Shown piece by piece: positions 18,626 through 28,504 of a DNA stretch of 64,000 nucleotides. Both the position numbers and the translations under genes were made by a program. Under the pieces are notes generated by a model. It did no database searches, was not told where the DNA came from, and was given only the letters and a program-made list of their open reading frames with translations. Each line of letters starts with the position of its first letter. Positions within the stretch are counted from its first letter, which is position 1. The stretch is from Hondaea fermentalgiana (taxonomy: Eukaryota > Sar > Bigyra > Thraustochytrida > Thraustochytriidae), in NCBI GenBank assembly GCA_014084085.1, contig NPFB01000019.1, positions 840-64,839 of the forward strand, written 5' to 3'.

Positions 18626-19593
18626 CTTTCCTCGGGCCTTGGTCTCTGCGCCCCTGCCTGCGCGCGTCGCACGTGGACCTTCCCTCGCTCAATCGCACAC
18701 GTCCACTTTGGCGTGGATAGGGGTATGCAGTGGTGTTGTAGTAGCTCTCCCGCTGGCTTTCGATCACTCTTTTTCGATCCAACTTTTGGGTGATCCCATT
18801 CCAACCTAATTTATAGTCATACCTTGTAGACCGTGACCGAGACTGTCGGGCCGATGTTGCGATCACTAACGCTTCGTCTGTGCCACGCCACGCCACGCGA
18901 CGCTACGCGGTGGCACGCCGCATGATAATTTGATCGCTCTCACCCGCGGCGAAGCGACGACTCGCATTCTGCAGTCGCAAAAGCATGTTACTATGCAATC
19001 CCCAAGTTTTGCAATGCCGCGTCCACCTCCTCTTCAGCCTTTTGCTTCGAGCCAGAGAGGCTGCTGAGCAGACAGCGGCAGCAAGGACTCATTCTCGGGA
19101 CACGTGCAGAGTAGCAGAGCTCCAAGAAGAACTGCAAGCGAAGAAGAAATAGTACAAGAGCGAGAACATGAACACTGACTGCTCGTCGAGGAGTTCTTGC
19201 TTGCTCGCCACGTCCCGCGTCGAGCAGCGCCGCAAAGGATGTGCGGACTTTTCCCCGCAGAGGCCGCAGCGGACTCGGAGCACATGCAGAGTACCCTACT
19301 ACAGAAGCGGGCCCAGAAGAAGAGCTCCACGCAAGCAACGCCGCCGTGCTGTAAAAATCAACAGTACGCGACAGTACGCAGCATACTATACTGCCTCTGC
19401 GAAGAGTCGCTGCCGCTCGCAGTGCTCCCAATACTAACGCGTCGCGCGGCCACGCGAACGAAGGCGGCGCAGACCGAGACGGCGCGCGGCGCGGGGCCGG
19501 AGGCGGCGCCGCGCTGCGAGCCGCGGCCGCGCGCGCTCCGCGGGCCGGGGCGCGGCAGGCAGGGCGGCGGCCGGGATTCGAGGGCCTGGGGTA
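18626..19593. other. Divergent intergenic region
   Basis: It lies between the BRO1 gene (minus) and the coiled-coil gene (plus). A minus-strand frame ending at 18991 has a protein-like C-terminus (SKQKAEEEVDAALQNLGIA), but the rest of that frame is low complexity and I cannot build a gene. The right part is very GC-rich. Confidence 0.4.
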
Positions 19594-21867
19594 ATGCTGC
19601 ACCGGAAACGGCGACATTCGGACGATGGGGTGCCTGTGCAGAACGGCGTGCGCGCGCTCGGCGAGGGCGGCGGGCAGGAGGTGCTCGAGAGGCAGAGGCC
19701 GACCATTGGCTCGCGGACCGCGATGCTGGCCGCAGACGGACGCAGCAGAGCGCGGGCGGTGTTGAGGTCGCAGAAAACCAGCCCCTCCAGCAGGGAATCC
19801 TTCGAAATGGCCGACCAGCAGCAACTCCATCGACATCGAGCCACCATGGCAGCCCTCAACGCCAACGTGATCGAGCCCGCGGCCAGCGACGACTCGCGGT
19901 CATTAGAGTCCCGCTTCATGCATCTCAAGTCTCGAAAACGCCAGTTCTTGTCCAAGCGTCTGATTAGATCCCGTAACCGGCAAACTGCGGACGACACCGT
20001 GCTCCTCGACTTAAGGCGCGCCTCGAGCTCGGTCCCGGAGGACGAGTCGATGACGGGCGGGAGTCCGCATGGCCTCATTGGAGGCGGCTTTAGCGCCGGC
20101 ATGTCAGTTGACTCGCGCGAATATCCGACCGGATTTCGACGAAACTCCATTGACAGCCCCAAGCAGGCTTCATCTTCCGCGACCATGAACGCGGGTAAAC
20201 GAAAGAAGCGCGGCGCCATGCGCGTCATCAAGGACAAAATGATGACACGCAAGCAGCGAGTGGGCCGCGGACCTCAGTCGTCTCGGCGCAGAGGGTCCAA
20301 GCTTAGTGGATCCAATCTCGCCGGAGATCCATATGGTCATGATAGCGATGAGGTCACGCAACACTCTGACGAAGACGACGGCGCGGATGAGGACTACCAT
20401 GACGAAGAACAAGGCCCGTATTCCACCGGCATTGCTATCGACAAGGATTCTAGTGATAATCGCTACGGGACCTCGCAGCATCGCATCTTTGGTACCACGC
20501 TCCGGCCGCGCCAGAGCTCTGGCCTGCGAGCTGCAAACGCTACCAATGATGACGATGTATCGCTGGATGATGACGATGCTAAAATCTTTGGAGACGACGC
20601 GATGACGGGGAGAACGGGTTTTCTGAGCGCCATCCCCATGCGAAAAGCTCGAGCCCGTCGAACGCAAGGTTCGCAGCAACCGCACGAGTCCCCTCTTCAA
20701 GACTATCCCACGGGAGATGAATCAAGCGAGTACTCGAAAGCCATGCACGAGTCCGACTTTGAGCAACTCGAGCAAGGCTCCGCCGCCTCCAACACTGTCC
20801 TGGGAAGGGACAAGGCGCGACGCCGAAGATCCTCGCTAGGTCCATTACAGGCACTCGGAGGTCGTCTCGCCGCGGGTGCCGCAAATAGTCACGCCACGGA
20901 TCGTAATTCTGAAGATGCTGCGAGCGACGATGGCCTCGGGTCAATCGCGCGCAGCGGACCACGGGAGCTGAGCGAGTACGAGAGTCCAGACTCGCGCAGC
21001 ATGACTCCGCATGAACAGTCGCAGCATGCTAGCAAGAGATCGCCCGCCCGCCTTCGGGCCTCAGCGCCCTCGAGCGAAAAACGCTGGATTGGCGAGGTCC
21101 GACAAAAGCTCATCGAGTGGGAGATTCCGCAAACAGCGTGGAAGTTACCGCCCACCGGGCACAGGGCCGGTGCCGGCAGCGCATTGGCTCACAATGGTCT
21201 AGGCGACGCCTTGTATAATGATGGAGAGCCTCCCGACCCGCACACCAACGAGCGTCGTGTGAGGCAGCTGGTAGAGGAGAATGAGAGACTTCGCGAGCTC
21301 GTGTCGAAACGCAAGCTTGAACTTGAGCGTGTCCATAATTCCACGCGAAGCAAGGTCGATGATCTGCAAGTGGCAATCCGAAATTTTGAGCGCAAACTAG
21401 CCTTTTACGACAAGAACGTCAACCAGAAGCATGCGCAGATCAACGAGCACTTTACTCGTTTCAAGTCCGAAATGACGGACGATATTCGGGAAAAGGTGCG
21501 CAAACAGCTCGAGTCCCGTGAGGAGGATTATTACAGCTTGATTGAACGTGTGCAAAAGAACATCAAGTACATTTCCGAAAACAATCGTCAGGGCAATGGT
21601 CTCGTGGATGGTCTCGTTAATGCGTTGATGCATCGAAGCTTCTCGCTAGTTCTCTCGGGAGCAGGAACGATTGCCCACGTTATTTCCATGCTGGTCGGGG
21701 TAGTTCTCGCGCCCTTCTTTTTTGTGCTTGGGTTCTTCAAAAACAAAGAGCCTCCACGGACGGAGGAGAGTTTGCCGCAGCGCCAATTGCACCGCGATTT
21801 GCGATCCCGCTCGAGCAGCCAGTCCAGCGACACGAGCAAGTTGAGTACTCGAGGCGGCATGGGCTGA
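19594..21867 (+). CDS. Disordered/coiled-coil protein with C-terminal hydrophobic anchor
   Basis: The frame encodes 757 residues from the ATG at 19594, and a second start at 19807 (MADQQQLHRHRATMAAL) gives 686. The N-terminal two thirds are disordered, with alternating basic and acidic Ser-rich tracts (for example DDDDAK) and several RRxS sites. A coiled coil spans about 550-670 (LVEENERLRELVSKRKLELE and following). Near the C-terminus a long hydrophobic stretch (about 690-725, SMLVGVVLAPFFFVLGFF) could form one or two membrane helices, followed by an Arg/Ser-rich tail. This is a golgin- or ER-tether-like layout with a C-terminal anchor. I recognise no family and the function is unknown. Confidence 0.7.
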   Translation: MLHRKRRHSDDGVPVQNGVRALGEGGGQEVLERQRPTIGSRTAMLAADGRSRARAVLRSQKTSPSSRESFEMADQQQLHRHRATMAALNANVIEPAASDDSRSLESRFMHLKSRKRQFLSKRLIRSRNRQTADDTVLLDLRRASSSVPEDESMTGGSPHGLIGGGFSAGMSVDSREYPTGFRRNSIDSPKQASSSATMNAGKRKKRGAMRVIKDKMMTRKQRVGRGPQSSRRRGSKLSGSNLAGDPYGHDSDEVTQHSDEDDGADEDYHDEEQGPYSTGIAIDKDSSDNRYGTSQHRIFGTTLRPRQSSGLRAANATNDDDVSLDDDDAKIFGDDAMTGRTGFLSAIPMRKARARRTQGSQQPHESPLQDYPTGDESSEYSKAMHESDFEQLEQGSAASNTVLGRDKARRRRSSLGPLQALGGRLAAGAANSHATDRNSEDAASDDGLGSIARSGPRELSEYESPDSRSMTPHEQSQHASKRSPARLRASAPSSEKRWIGEVRQKLIEWEIPQTAWKLPPTGHRAGAGSALAHNGLGDALYNDGEPPDPHTNERRVRQLVEENERLRELVSKRKLELERVHNSTRSKVDDLQVAIRNFERKLAFYDKNVNQKHAQINEHFTRFKSEMTDDIREKVRKQLESREEDYYSLIERVQKNIKYISENNRQGNGLVDGLVNALMHRSFSLVLSGAGTIAHVISMLVGVVLAPFFFVLGFFKNKEPPRTEESLPQRQLHRDLRSRSSSQSSDTSKLSTRGGMG

Positions 21868-22220
21868 TATGAAAAGCTTCGCAATTCCCGTGTTCCTTTT
21901 CTGTTTTCCTTTTTTTTCCTTTTATAAATATGATTTGTCTGTTTGCTTGTTGCGCGCACAAGGCTTGGGTTCGGGATAGATTTACTACCTTCTTTTTCAG
22001 TTCGTTAGGTTGCACCTGACCCAATATGGTCTGGGGCTGACACGAAAAGTGTATTTTTAGTTTTTCCTGGTGCAACGTAATTGTTTGGGCATTTATGCAC
22101 TCTGCATGCCTTGAATTGAACCCTGGACAAGCAAACAGATGAACAAACTAACTGCTAAGTATTTCTTTCTTCGCTTTTTGACCAGAAACAAAACCGAAAT
22201 AGTCATGAACCGGAGCCAAT
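21868..22220. other. Convergent 3' flanks, no gene
   Basis: AT-richer sequence with T-runs near 21900-21925. It is probably the 3' UTRs and polyadenylation regions of two convergent genes. Confidence 0.5.
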
Positions 22221-23438
22221 CTATGCCTTGGCCTCCGATGCCTCGACCGACTCCGCGGCCTCGGCAGGCTCTGGGGCCTCGGCAGCATCAGCATCCGAGG
22301 GTTCGTCGAGCATGAAGTAGTATTCGGGGTGCGAGTCCACGCAGTTCTTGAGAACAATAGTCTGCGGCGCACACCGATCCACAAAGGCGTCCTTGTCCTC
22401 GCTATCCTTGCTCTCATTGACGCACTTTTCCCATGCAATGAACTCGTTGCGGCAGGGTCCGCCCTTCATGAACTTGCAAAAGGCGCATTCATTCTCGCGC
22501 TTGTAACCACAGGTGCGCTTCTCCTTGTCAAATGTACTCTTTAGGCAATAAGTGCCCGTCACGGTCATTTGCTCGTCCTCCACGTTCTGGAAACTCGCGC
22601 GGACAGGCTCGTACGAGCCGGCCTCCGGGAGCTTTCCGTTCCAGTAAAGGTTCTGTCCTTCGGCGTTCTTGAGCATGTAAAAACTTTTCTTCGCGTCGGT
22701 GGCAGCCAGTCGGTGAAAGAGTACATTCGAATACTTGGCCTCGTAGGGCTCGCCGCCCTTGTACGAAAGCGTAATGTGCGCGTACTTGTTGGCCGACTCG
22801 AGATGCGGAGAGCCAATTTCGACCAAAACGCTCTGGCAATGTTCGTCCTGAGCGTAGCCAATCACATGGAGCGTAAAGTTCTCCGAGAGCAGGTCGTCGT
22901 GGTCGAGAACTTGCTCGCGCGTGGGCTCGAAGATCACCGTCATGTGGTCGTACGAAGGGTTTGCCGGGAAGAGCGGCGGAAAGCGTGCCCGGAGCTTCTC
23001 CATCGAGGCCTCGTCCAGAAACACAGCCGTGTAGTCGCCCTCGCTGGGCACATAGTCCCACTTGGGCGGCTTGGCGACTTCTTCCTCGTCCGCGGGCGGT
23101 TCATCTGCAGGCGGTTCATCTGCAGGCGGCTCGTCCGCCGCCACCTCGTCGGCAGGGGGCTCGTCCGCGGGCGGCTCGTCCGCCGCCGACTCGGCGCGGC
23201 CGCCGAAGAGCCCGAAGCCCGACCCGAGAGCTCCCGCCGAGAAGATGGCCGCGAATGCCGCGGCCGAGGCCGCCGCGACGTTCGGGCGGCGCACGGACGT
23301 CGCCGCGGTCGCCGCAGACCCGGCGGACTCCGCCGTCGTCGCCGTCGCGAGCGTGCGCCGCGTCAGGCTTCGCCGCGCGAGCCCGGCCTCGCCCGCCGCC
23401 ACTCGCCGCGCCGCGCGCATGGCCATCGCCGCGCGCAT
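22221..23438 (-). CDS. Mitochondrial 2H-phosphoesterase-like plus GCK-domain protein
   Basis: The 405-residue product starts with an Arg/Ala-rich mitochondrial presequence (about 1-35) and a hydrophobic Ala/Gly segment (55-80). About eight ADEPP repeats (86-118) follow. Residues about 135-245 have two H-x-T-x motifs, HMTV (165-168) and HITL (221-224), set as in the 2H phosphoesterase superfamily (LigT, tRNA-ligase CPD domain). These histidines are the known catalytic pair. Residues 318-372 form a GCK domain with conserved cysteines and the signature CKFMKGGPCRNEFIAWEKC, related to CHCH-like disulfide proteins. The combination suggests an RNA-end-processing or nucleotide-handling enzyme in mitochondria, but that is inference. 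The disulfide-rich GCK part would suit the intermembrane space. The start is chosen for the presequence; two nearby in-frame ATGs are equally possible. Confidence 0.65.
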   Translation of the reverse strand: MRAAMAMRAARRVAAGEAGLARRSLTRRTLATATTAESAGSAATAATSVRRPNVAAASAAAFAAIFSAGALGSGFGLFGGRAESAADEPPADEPPADEVAADEPPADEPPADEPPADEEEVAKPPKWDYVPSEGDYTAVFLDEASMEKLRARFPPLFPANPSYDHMTVIFEPTREQVLDHDDLLSENFTLHVIGYAQDEHCQSVLVEIGSPHLESANKYAHITLSYKGGEPYEAKYSNVLFHRLAATDAKKSFYMLKNAEGQNLYWNGKLPEAGSYEPVRASFQNVEDEQMTVTGTYCLKSTFDKEKRTCGYKRENECAFCKFMKGGPCRNEFIAWEKCVNESKDSEDKDAFVDRCAPQTIVLKNCVDSHPEYYFMLDEPSDADAAEAPEPAEAAESVEASEAKA

Positions 23439-24029
23439 CGTCTCCCCCGCCTCCGCTCCCGCTCCCGCCCGACGGCGACGCCCGCTCGCGCCGGCCCGGC
23501 CCGCTGCCGCCCTCCGTCCGCGCGCGGCTCCCTCTCGCTGCCGAGCCCGAGCGCGCCGCTCGCCGAGTCCGCGTCCGAGTCCGCGTTGCCGATCTGCATC
23601 CCCGATTTCATCATCATCTTCTTCATCATCTCCTTCTTCTTCATCATCAACAGCCGCACCGTCATCATCTCGCAGGTCGTGCCAAGAGCACCATCACAAT
23701 GGAACCGTTCAAGAAGTAGGCCTACATTCCGCCGCGACGCCTGCCGCGACGCCGAGCTCCGCTCTCCGCGCCGCTGCTGCTCGCGAAGACTCTCGGCGCG
23801 GAGAGGCAGCGGCAGTCAATGCAGACTCCGAACGGAGCTGGCTGACGCGAGGGAGTGTCCCAGCGCCGCGGCGTGCAGGGCTGCGGCCGCCGNNNNNNNN
23901 NNNNNNNNNNNNNNNNNNNNNNNNNNNNNNNNNNNNNNNNNNNNNNNNNNNNNNNNNNNNNNNNNNNNNNNNNNNNNNNNNNNNNNNNNNNNCCTGCGGC
24001 GGGCCGCGAGAGCTTGCGAGAGAACGAAG
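23439..24029. other. GC-rich divergent promoter region containing an assembly gap
   Basis: It lies between the 2H/GCK gene (minus) and the DNAJC22-like gene (plus). A CATCATCTTCTT-rich stretch is present at 23604-23650. A 100-N gap occupies 23893-23992. Long open frames running through the gap are artefacts of N translation. Confidence 0.6.
23893..23992. other. Assembly gap (100 N)
   Basis: Placeholder of 100 N flanked by GC-rich sequence, 37 bp upstream of the DNAJC22-like start codon. Confidence 0.99.
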
Positions 24030-25364
24030 ATGGTCTCGCTGACGGTGGCGTACGTGCTGCTCGCGTGCGGAGGGCCCGTCGGCCTGCACCTCGTGTATGT
24101 GGGCCGCGAGAGGCAGGCGTGGGCGTGCGCCGTGACGGGAGGTCTCGCGGGGCTTGCGGTCGTGCGAGATGCAATTTGTCTGCCAAGGTATGTACGCGAG
24201 GCAAACGGCGAGGCCCAGGAACTCGCAAAGGTCTCGAGAGAAGCCGCGACGCACCCGGAGCACCCGAGAATTTCGTGGCAAAAGGCTGTGGCCATGCTCG
24301 TCCTTGCCATGCTGGTCGGCACGACTCTCGCTAGATGCTTTGCCGATGATTTAGCAAGTAGACTCGGGTTTCCGGGCGGCGAACTTTACCGCGAACTCTT
24401 TGTCGCAGTATCACATGTGCTTGGCACTTCCTTCGGGGCGTGGGTGGTTGGTGGCATCAGCTGGGACTTTGTCCGGCTTGGCTATGTGCTGACAGGTGCA
24501 ACGTTTGGAGCTTTGCTGGCTCAAGGTGTTGTCAAGACCCATCTTTTGCCTGCTGCCGTCGAGGACAACCAAGAAGGTATTGCGCATTTTCACATGCCTG
24601 AACAGGCTTCCGCGTTACTGCCTGCGCTCTGTGCCGTTCTCGCTGCTCATATGAATGGCGCGCGAAAGTGGAAACCTGATTTGCTTGCAGAAGCACATAA
24701 CGAGGAAGAAGCTGCCCGAGCTGAAGCTCTGGCAATGGAGGCTGCAAGCAAGGTCGCCAAGATTACTACAAGCGCAGCTGAGGCCAGAACTGTTGTACGT
24801 AGAAATCGCGTTGACCGGGAGAAGAAGCGTCGACTTCGCATGTCAGGTGGCCGCTGTGGTTTTTGCTTTGGGCTTTTGCGCGTCTATCTCGGTGTGGTCG
24901 CATTTCTCTGTCTTGTGCTTGTATCCATGTACGAATCTGCCAGCTTCACCTGGAAAGATGCTGACACTTCGCAAGGAATGCTTCTCCCTTCGCGTACAAT
25001 ACGCGTCAAGACGTTTGTCAACAACTGGGTCGCTTCGCACCAGAACGAGCTTAATTTGGCTTCCGAGACCGCGGGCTTGGTCTTTGAGAGTGTCGTCACG
25101 CGAGGTCTGCGCGAAACAGTATCGGATTTGCAAACAGAGATTCCTCTGTACGCCAAGAAGGATGCGCTCAAAACGCTCGGACTGCCGGAGACGGCCTCGT
25201 TGCGTCAAGTTCGGACGAGATTCCGCGAAATTTCTTTTGGGAAAGGTTCGGGCCGTTTTGAGCACGTTGGCGTCAATGGCGATTCGAGAGTTGAGAAGAG
25301 CATTGAAAATTATGACCAGATTATCGCGGCGTACGAAATATTGAAGAGACTTTTGCAGCCCTGA
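24030..25364 (+). CDS. DNAJC22-like TM2/DnaJ-related membrane protein lacking HPD
   Basis: The 444-residue product starts MVSLTVAYVLLACGGPVGLH, which closely parallels the N-terminal TM2-type start of animal DNAJC22 ([22 protein letters not shown]). It has the same order: a TM2 pair, an LPRYVREAN segment (DNAJC22: LPSFVAQAN), several further hydrophobic helices (about 85-290), then a C-terminal J-like segment (about 375-440). The J-like segment keeps ALKTLGLPETASLRQVRTRF and the helix before YEIL, but HPD is replaced by sequence around GKGSGRFEHV. It therefore should not stimulate Hsp70 ATPase in the usual way. Animal DNAJC22 (wurst) is linked to clathrin-mediated endocytosis. A longer frame beginning at 22569 runs through the N gap and is not real. 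Confidence 0.75.
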   Translation: MVSLTVAYVLLACGGPVGLHLVYVGRERQAWACAVTGGLAGLAVVRDAICLPRYVREANGEAQELAKVSREAATHPEHPRISWQKAVAMLVLAMLVGTTLARCFADDLASRLGFPGGELYRELFVAVSHVLGTSFGAWVVGGISWDFVRLGYVLTGATFGALLAQGVVKTHLLPAAVEDNQEGIAHFHMPEQASALLPALCAVLAAHMNGARKWKPDLLAEAHNEEEAARAEALAMEAASKVAKITTSAAEARTVVRRNRVDREKKRRLRMSGGRCGFCFGLLRVYLGVVAFLCLVLVSMYESASFTWKDADTSQGMLLPSRTIRVKTFVNNWVASHQNELNLASETAGLVFESVVTRGLRETVSDLQTEIPLYAKKDALKTLGLPETASLRQVRTRFREISFGKGSGRFEHVGVNGDSRVEKSIENYDQIIAAYEILKRLLQP

Positions 25365-25789
25365 AAGCAAAGCAAAGCAAAACTTAACAAGTACATTTAT
25401 TCATTGGACTGACGACATTGAAGAGATGAAACGCAAAGGATAGCAAAGTCTTGTCGAGTTGAGCTTTGCGATATCCAGGAAAACAATGCAAAGCGTAAAG
25501 CAGATTGTCGAAAATTGTTCTCGATTCGAGCTTCGTTGCAGAACAAAAAATCTTGCGATTGGGGTGAGGAATTGCAACGTAAATCAGATTATCGCAGATT
25601 GTTTCTCGAGTTGAGCTTTGCTGCAGACGAAAAATCTTGTAAAAGGATATAAGTCAGAGTCTGCGCACGCAATTCAGGCGCAAGTGCTCGCTTCCCCACT
25701 ACCGCTCGCTTCCCACGCTTGCTCGCCTCAAGGCCAAGTTGTATCTTTGTTCTGTTTTTTCACGTCTTGGGCACACCCGGCGTTTTCTC
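25365..25789. other. Convergent 3' flanks with imperfect ~84-bp repeats
   Basis: Segments beginning CAGATTGTCG (25501) and CAGATTATCG (25585) start two related units that share GAGCTT and AAAAATCTTG blocks. A third, weaker match lies near 25450. No gene seen. Confidence 0.5.
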
Positions 25790-26671
25790 TCAAACAACAA
25801 CTTCTGGCGCAACGTTGCTCGGAGCCATTTGTGGCAAAATACCCAGGAACTCGAGAACATCGGGGTTGCAGGGTATCCGCGGCATCTTGGCGAGCTTTCG
25901 AAGGTATGCCGAGAGCGCCATGCGGCGTTTCACGATAAAGGCCTGGTTCGTGTGGTCTGCAAGGGCCTTGATCTGTCGCGGGGGCAGCGTCGGGAGCGAG
26001 CTGAGAAGGTGCGAGGTCGCAAAGGCAGAACGGACGAGCCTATCGAGCTCTACAAATTCAGAAAAGCGTTTTTGCAAGACAATGACCTCGCCACCCTTTA
26101 CCTGAGCTTGCACCTCATACAGCACGACAGGCTTGAGGACCCCCGGAGGGCCGGAGCGGCTTTGAACCTGGGAGAGCCGTGCCGCAGTGACGTCGGCATC
26201 GAGAACCGAGGGGTCGTGGTTGCTCATGAGTGTCTCGTTGATTTCTTTGAGCTGCAGCGTTGCGCCGTTGGGCATAATGAGACACGTCGAAAACGAGTAG
26301 GCGAACTTGGCCGCGCCCTCGTTGAAGCCAATCCGCGTGCTAGCCACGCGGTTGCCCACGCGGTATTTGAGCTCACACGACGAGAACGAGGCCGTTCCCG
26401 TTCCCTCAAAAGCGCCGTCCACAAAGACGGCCACCTTGCCGCTCTCAAAGTGGCGCACCATGATCCAATGGTACAGCTTGCCCTCCGGATCGCACGAGGC
26501 CATGGTCTCGCACCATTTCCGCCGCTCTGCGCGTCGTAGCGCCAGGCCTTGCTCGGAGGCGTCTCCGCTGGGATCGGCGGCGCCGCTGGGCGCGCGCTCC
26601 TCGCCGGCGTCCTCCCAGTCCACGCGCCAGAGCTTGGTCACGTACCCGACGCTGAGGCCCACGTTGCCCAT
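25790..26671 (-). CDS. PX-domain protein
   Basis: I start at the ATG at 26671 (MGNVGLSVGYVTKLW), giving 293 residues. The frame is open to 27463, but that part is Arg/Ala-rich and overlaps the neighbouring sulfotransferase gene on the other strand. Residues about 1-150 form a region with RRKWCETMASCDPEGKLYHW and a glycine-flanked beta pattern that I do not recognise. Residues about 175-285 are a PX domain: LYEVQAQVKGGEVIVLQKRFSEF, the LPPRQ proline loop and RRMALSAYLRKLA. PX domains bind phosphoinositides, mainly PI3P, on endosomes. The RFSEF motif supplies the basic residue expected to contact the 3-phosphate. Likely endosomal; the N-terminal domain may decide its function. Confidence 0.7.
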   Translation of the reverse strand: MGNVGLSVGYVTKLWRVDWEDAGEERAPSGAADPSGDASEQGLALRRAERRKWCETMASCDPEGKLYHWIMVRHFESGKVAVFVDGAFEGTGTASFSSCELKYRVGNRVASTRIGFNEGAAKFAYSFSTCLIMPNGATLQLKEINETLMSNHDPSVLDADVTAARLSQVQSRSGPPGVLKPVVLYEVQAQVKGGEVIVLQKRFSEFVELDRLVRSAFATSHLLSSLPTLPPRQIKALADHTNQAFIVKRRMALSAYLRKLAKMPRIPCNPDVLEFLGILPQMAPSNVAPEVVV

Positions 26672-27049
26672 GGCGCCGAGCCTCGCTCGATCCCGGCGAA
26701 AAGGAGCGACGCGCGCCGGCTCTGCGCGCGAGCGAGCGTCGCGGCACACGTAACCGGGTGGCGCCTGCGCCCCGCCGCGCCCTGCCTGCCCCGCCGCGCC
26801 CTGCCCCGAGTCGCGCGCTGCCGCCGGCCTTCGAAGCGGAACTGGTCTGCGCCATGAAGCGGCAGCTCCAGCGCCGGCGGCTCGAGCTGCTGCTGCTGCA
26901 ACAAGCAAAGCCCAAGCGCGGCAAGAGCGCCGCGCCTGCCGCGACCTGACTGGCACCGGGAGGCGGCGGCGGGTTCTTGCAGCCCCACGCGCGAGGGACG
27001 CACCCGCGTCGAACGGGCGTCTGACTCCGGGCGCGCCGGGAGGGGCTCG
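26672..27049. other. Divergent promoter region
   Basis: GC-rich 378 bp between the PX gene (minus) and the sulfotransferase gene (plus). Open frames here are low complexity. Confidence 0.5.
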
Positions 27050-28504
27050 ATGCCGTCCGAGCTGAAGGGCGCGCTGGCGACGACCAGAGCTCGAACGTGC
27101 ACGAGCAGGGCAGCGGCAGCATGGCCTCAGCGCATGACGCAGGCCATCGCAGTGCTGACCGCGCTGGCGCTCGTGGCAATCTTCATGCTGTTTATGCTGC
27201 GCTTTCCAGACACAATGTACATTGAGGATGCCGAAAATGACGAACCTGAACAAGCGCTGGATGTCATCGAGGCCACGACCATTAAGGATGCCAAGACCGT
27301 CGCGACAAGAGCGAGCAAAACCCCGTGGGCACCCGACGTCGAGGCCGGAGCCAGAATTCGTGCCAAAGCTAGTCGTGCCAATGGCTATAGCGGCAACTTC
27401 AAAGAGAGAAACGTCATCTCGGCGCGGGAGCGCGGCTTCATTGCTTTCTTTCTCCATATTCACAAAGGCGGGGGTACGACAGTTTGCATGGAGGCGCTAT
27501 GGCACGGGGAGACCTCACGACTCGGCATGAATTGTAACTTGCGCGGCTCAGATGCACAGGCAAATCTTGTGGCCGCAGACCCAGATGATCAGGAGCGCAT
27601 CGTCTTCGAAGCGGCGGCTACAGAAGGCCTTACCTTTGTCGCTAGTGAGTGGGTCCTGCCCAAGGAGATCCTGCGCAGCCCGAGACTTCGATACTTTACA
27701 CTGCTGCGAGACCCTGTACAACGCACGGAATCGCACTTCCAGTTCGCATTTGCGCAGCAAAAGCAAAACCGCGCGCGCGACAAAGCTGCACAGGGCACGT
27801 CGTCAGTCGACTGTGCAAGCAAGGCTAGCGATCGTGTACTTGAACTCAACACTGCGTCGCGAACGCGGGGCATTACGATTTCCGATGAGGCAGAAATGCG
27901 CATTGCTTGGCTCACGCGTGTCCCTGACAACTGGCAGGTGAGAGCAATTTGCGGTATTCAGTGCGCCAGTGTCCCATTTGGCAGGATCACCCAGAGTCAT
28001 TTACAAATTGCACTCGAGCGACTCGAGCGTGACTTCGACACGGTCGGCGTTCTCGAGCACATGACTGAATCAATGCAGTTGTTCTCGCGGCTCCTGGGAT
28101 GGAACGAGACGCTGCCAAAGGCAGCATCTACGACATCACACGCGCGACAAAACTCAGCGACATCGTTTTTTCATCGCGTGAGCCTTACTGGCGCCAGTGA
28201 TGCCCCCTACGTGTCTGAAGCGCTCGAGTGGTTCGATCTCGTCAACGCGTGGGACATTGAGCTATACGAAGCTGCGCTGGCTCTGCTTTATCGTGCTCTG
28301 GAGGCTCGTGGCATTTTTGTTCAGCCGCGAAAGGCCACACTTGTTTCTGCATTCTCTCGCGAAAGGGCACGTGCTGAGCTTGCGTCACGGTCCTCTATGT
28401 GCGAGTCGCAATGTTGCGACGCTGACTCTTGTGCTCATATAGGTGTCTTTTGGACGTCGGCTGCGCGTATATTGGGGCTCGTTCCAACGTCTGCTTGTGG
28501 ATGA
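27050..28504 (+). CDS. Golgi-type sulfotransferase (Sulfotransfer_2-like)
   Basis: The 484-residue type II membrane protein has a short cytosolic part, one TM helix (about 30-51, AIAVLTALALVAIFMLFML) and a luminal catalytic domain. HIHKGGGTTVC (136-146) fits the 5'-phosphosulfate-binding loop of carbohydrate sulfotransferases. YFTLLRDPVQRTESHF fits the 3'-phosphate-binding motif (R-D-P-x-x-R-x-x-S). Such enzymes transfer sulfate from PAPS to sugar hydroxyls in the Golgi, which agrees with the sulfated polysaccharides known from thraustochytrid walls and slime nets. The acceptor cannot be told from the sequence. A second ATG at 27134 would leave a three-residue cytosolic tail. The C-terminus has a Cys-rich stretch (CESQCCDADSC). 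Confidence 0.75.
   Translation: MPSELKGALATTRARTCTSRAAAAWPQRMTQAIAVLTALALVAIFMLFMLRFPDTMYIEDAENDEPEQALDVIEATTIKDAKTVATRASKTPWAPDVEAGARIRAKASRANGYSGNFKERNVISARERGFIAFFLHIHKGGGTTVCMEALWHGETSRLGMNCNLRGSDAQANLVAADPDDQERIVFEAAATEGLTFVASEWVLPKEILRSPRLRYFTLLRDPVQRTESHFQFAFAQQKQNRARDKAAQGTSSVDCASKASDRVLELNTASRTRGITISDEAEMRIAWLTRVPDNWQVRAICGIQCASVPFGRITQSHLQIALERLERDFDTVGVLEHMTESMQLFSRLLGWNETLPKAASTTSHARQNSATSFFHRVSLTGASDAPYVSEALEWFDLVNAWDIELYEAALALLYRALEARGIFVQPRKATLVSAFSRERARAELASRSSMCESQCCDADSCAHIGVFWTSAARILGLVPTSACG

Noticed and set aside
18991..19836. 281-codon minus-strand frame ending DAALQNLGIA
   Set aside because: Most of the frame is antisense low complexity and it overlaps the 5' part of the plus-strand gene; only the last 30 residues look protein-like.
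22569..25364. 931-codon plus-strand frame
   Set aside because: It runs antisense through the 2H/GCK gene and across an N gap; only its C-terminal 444 codons are a real gene.
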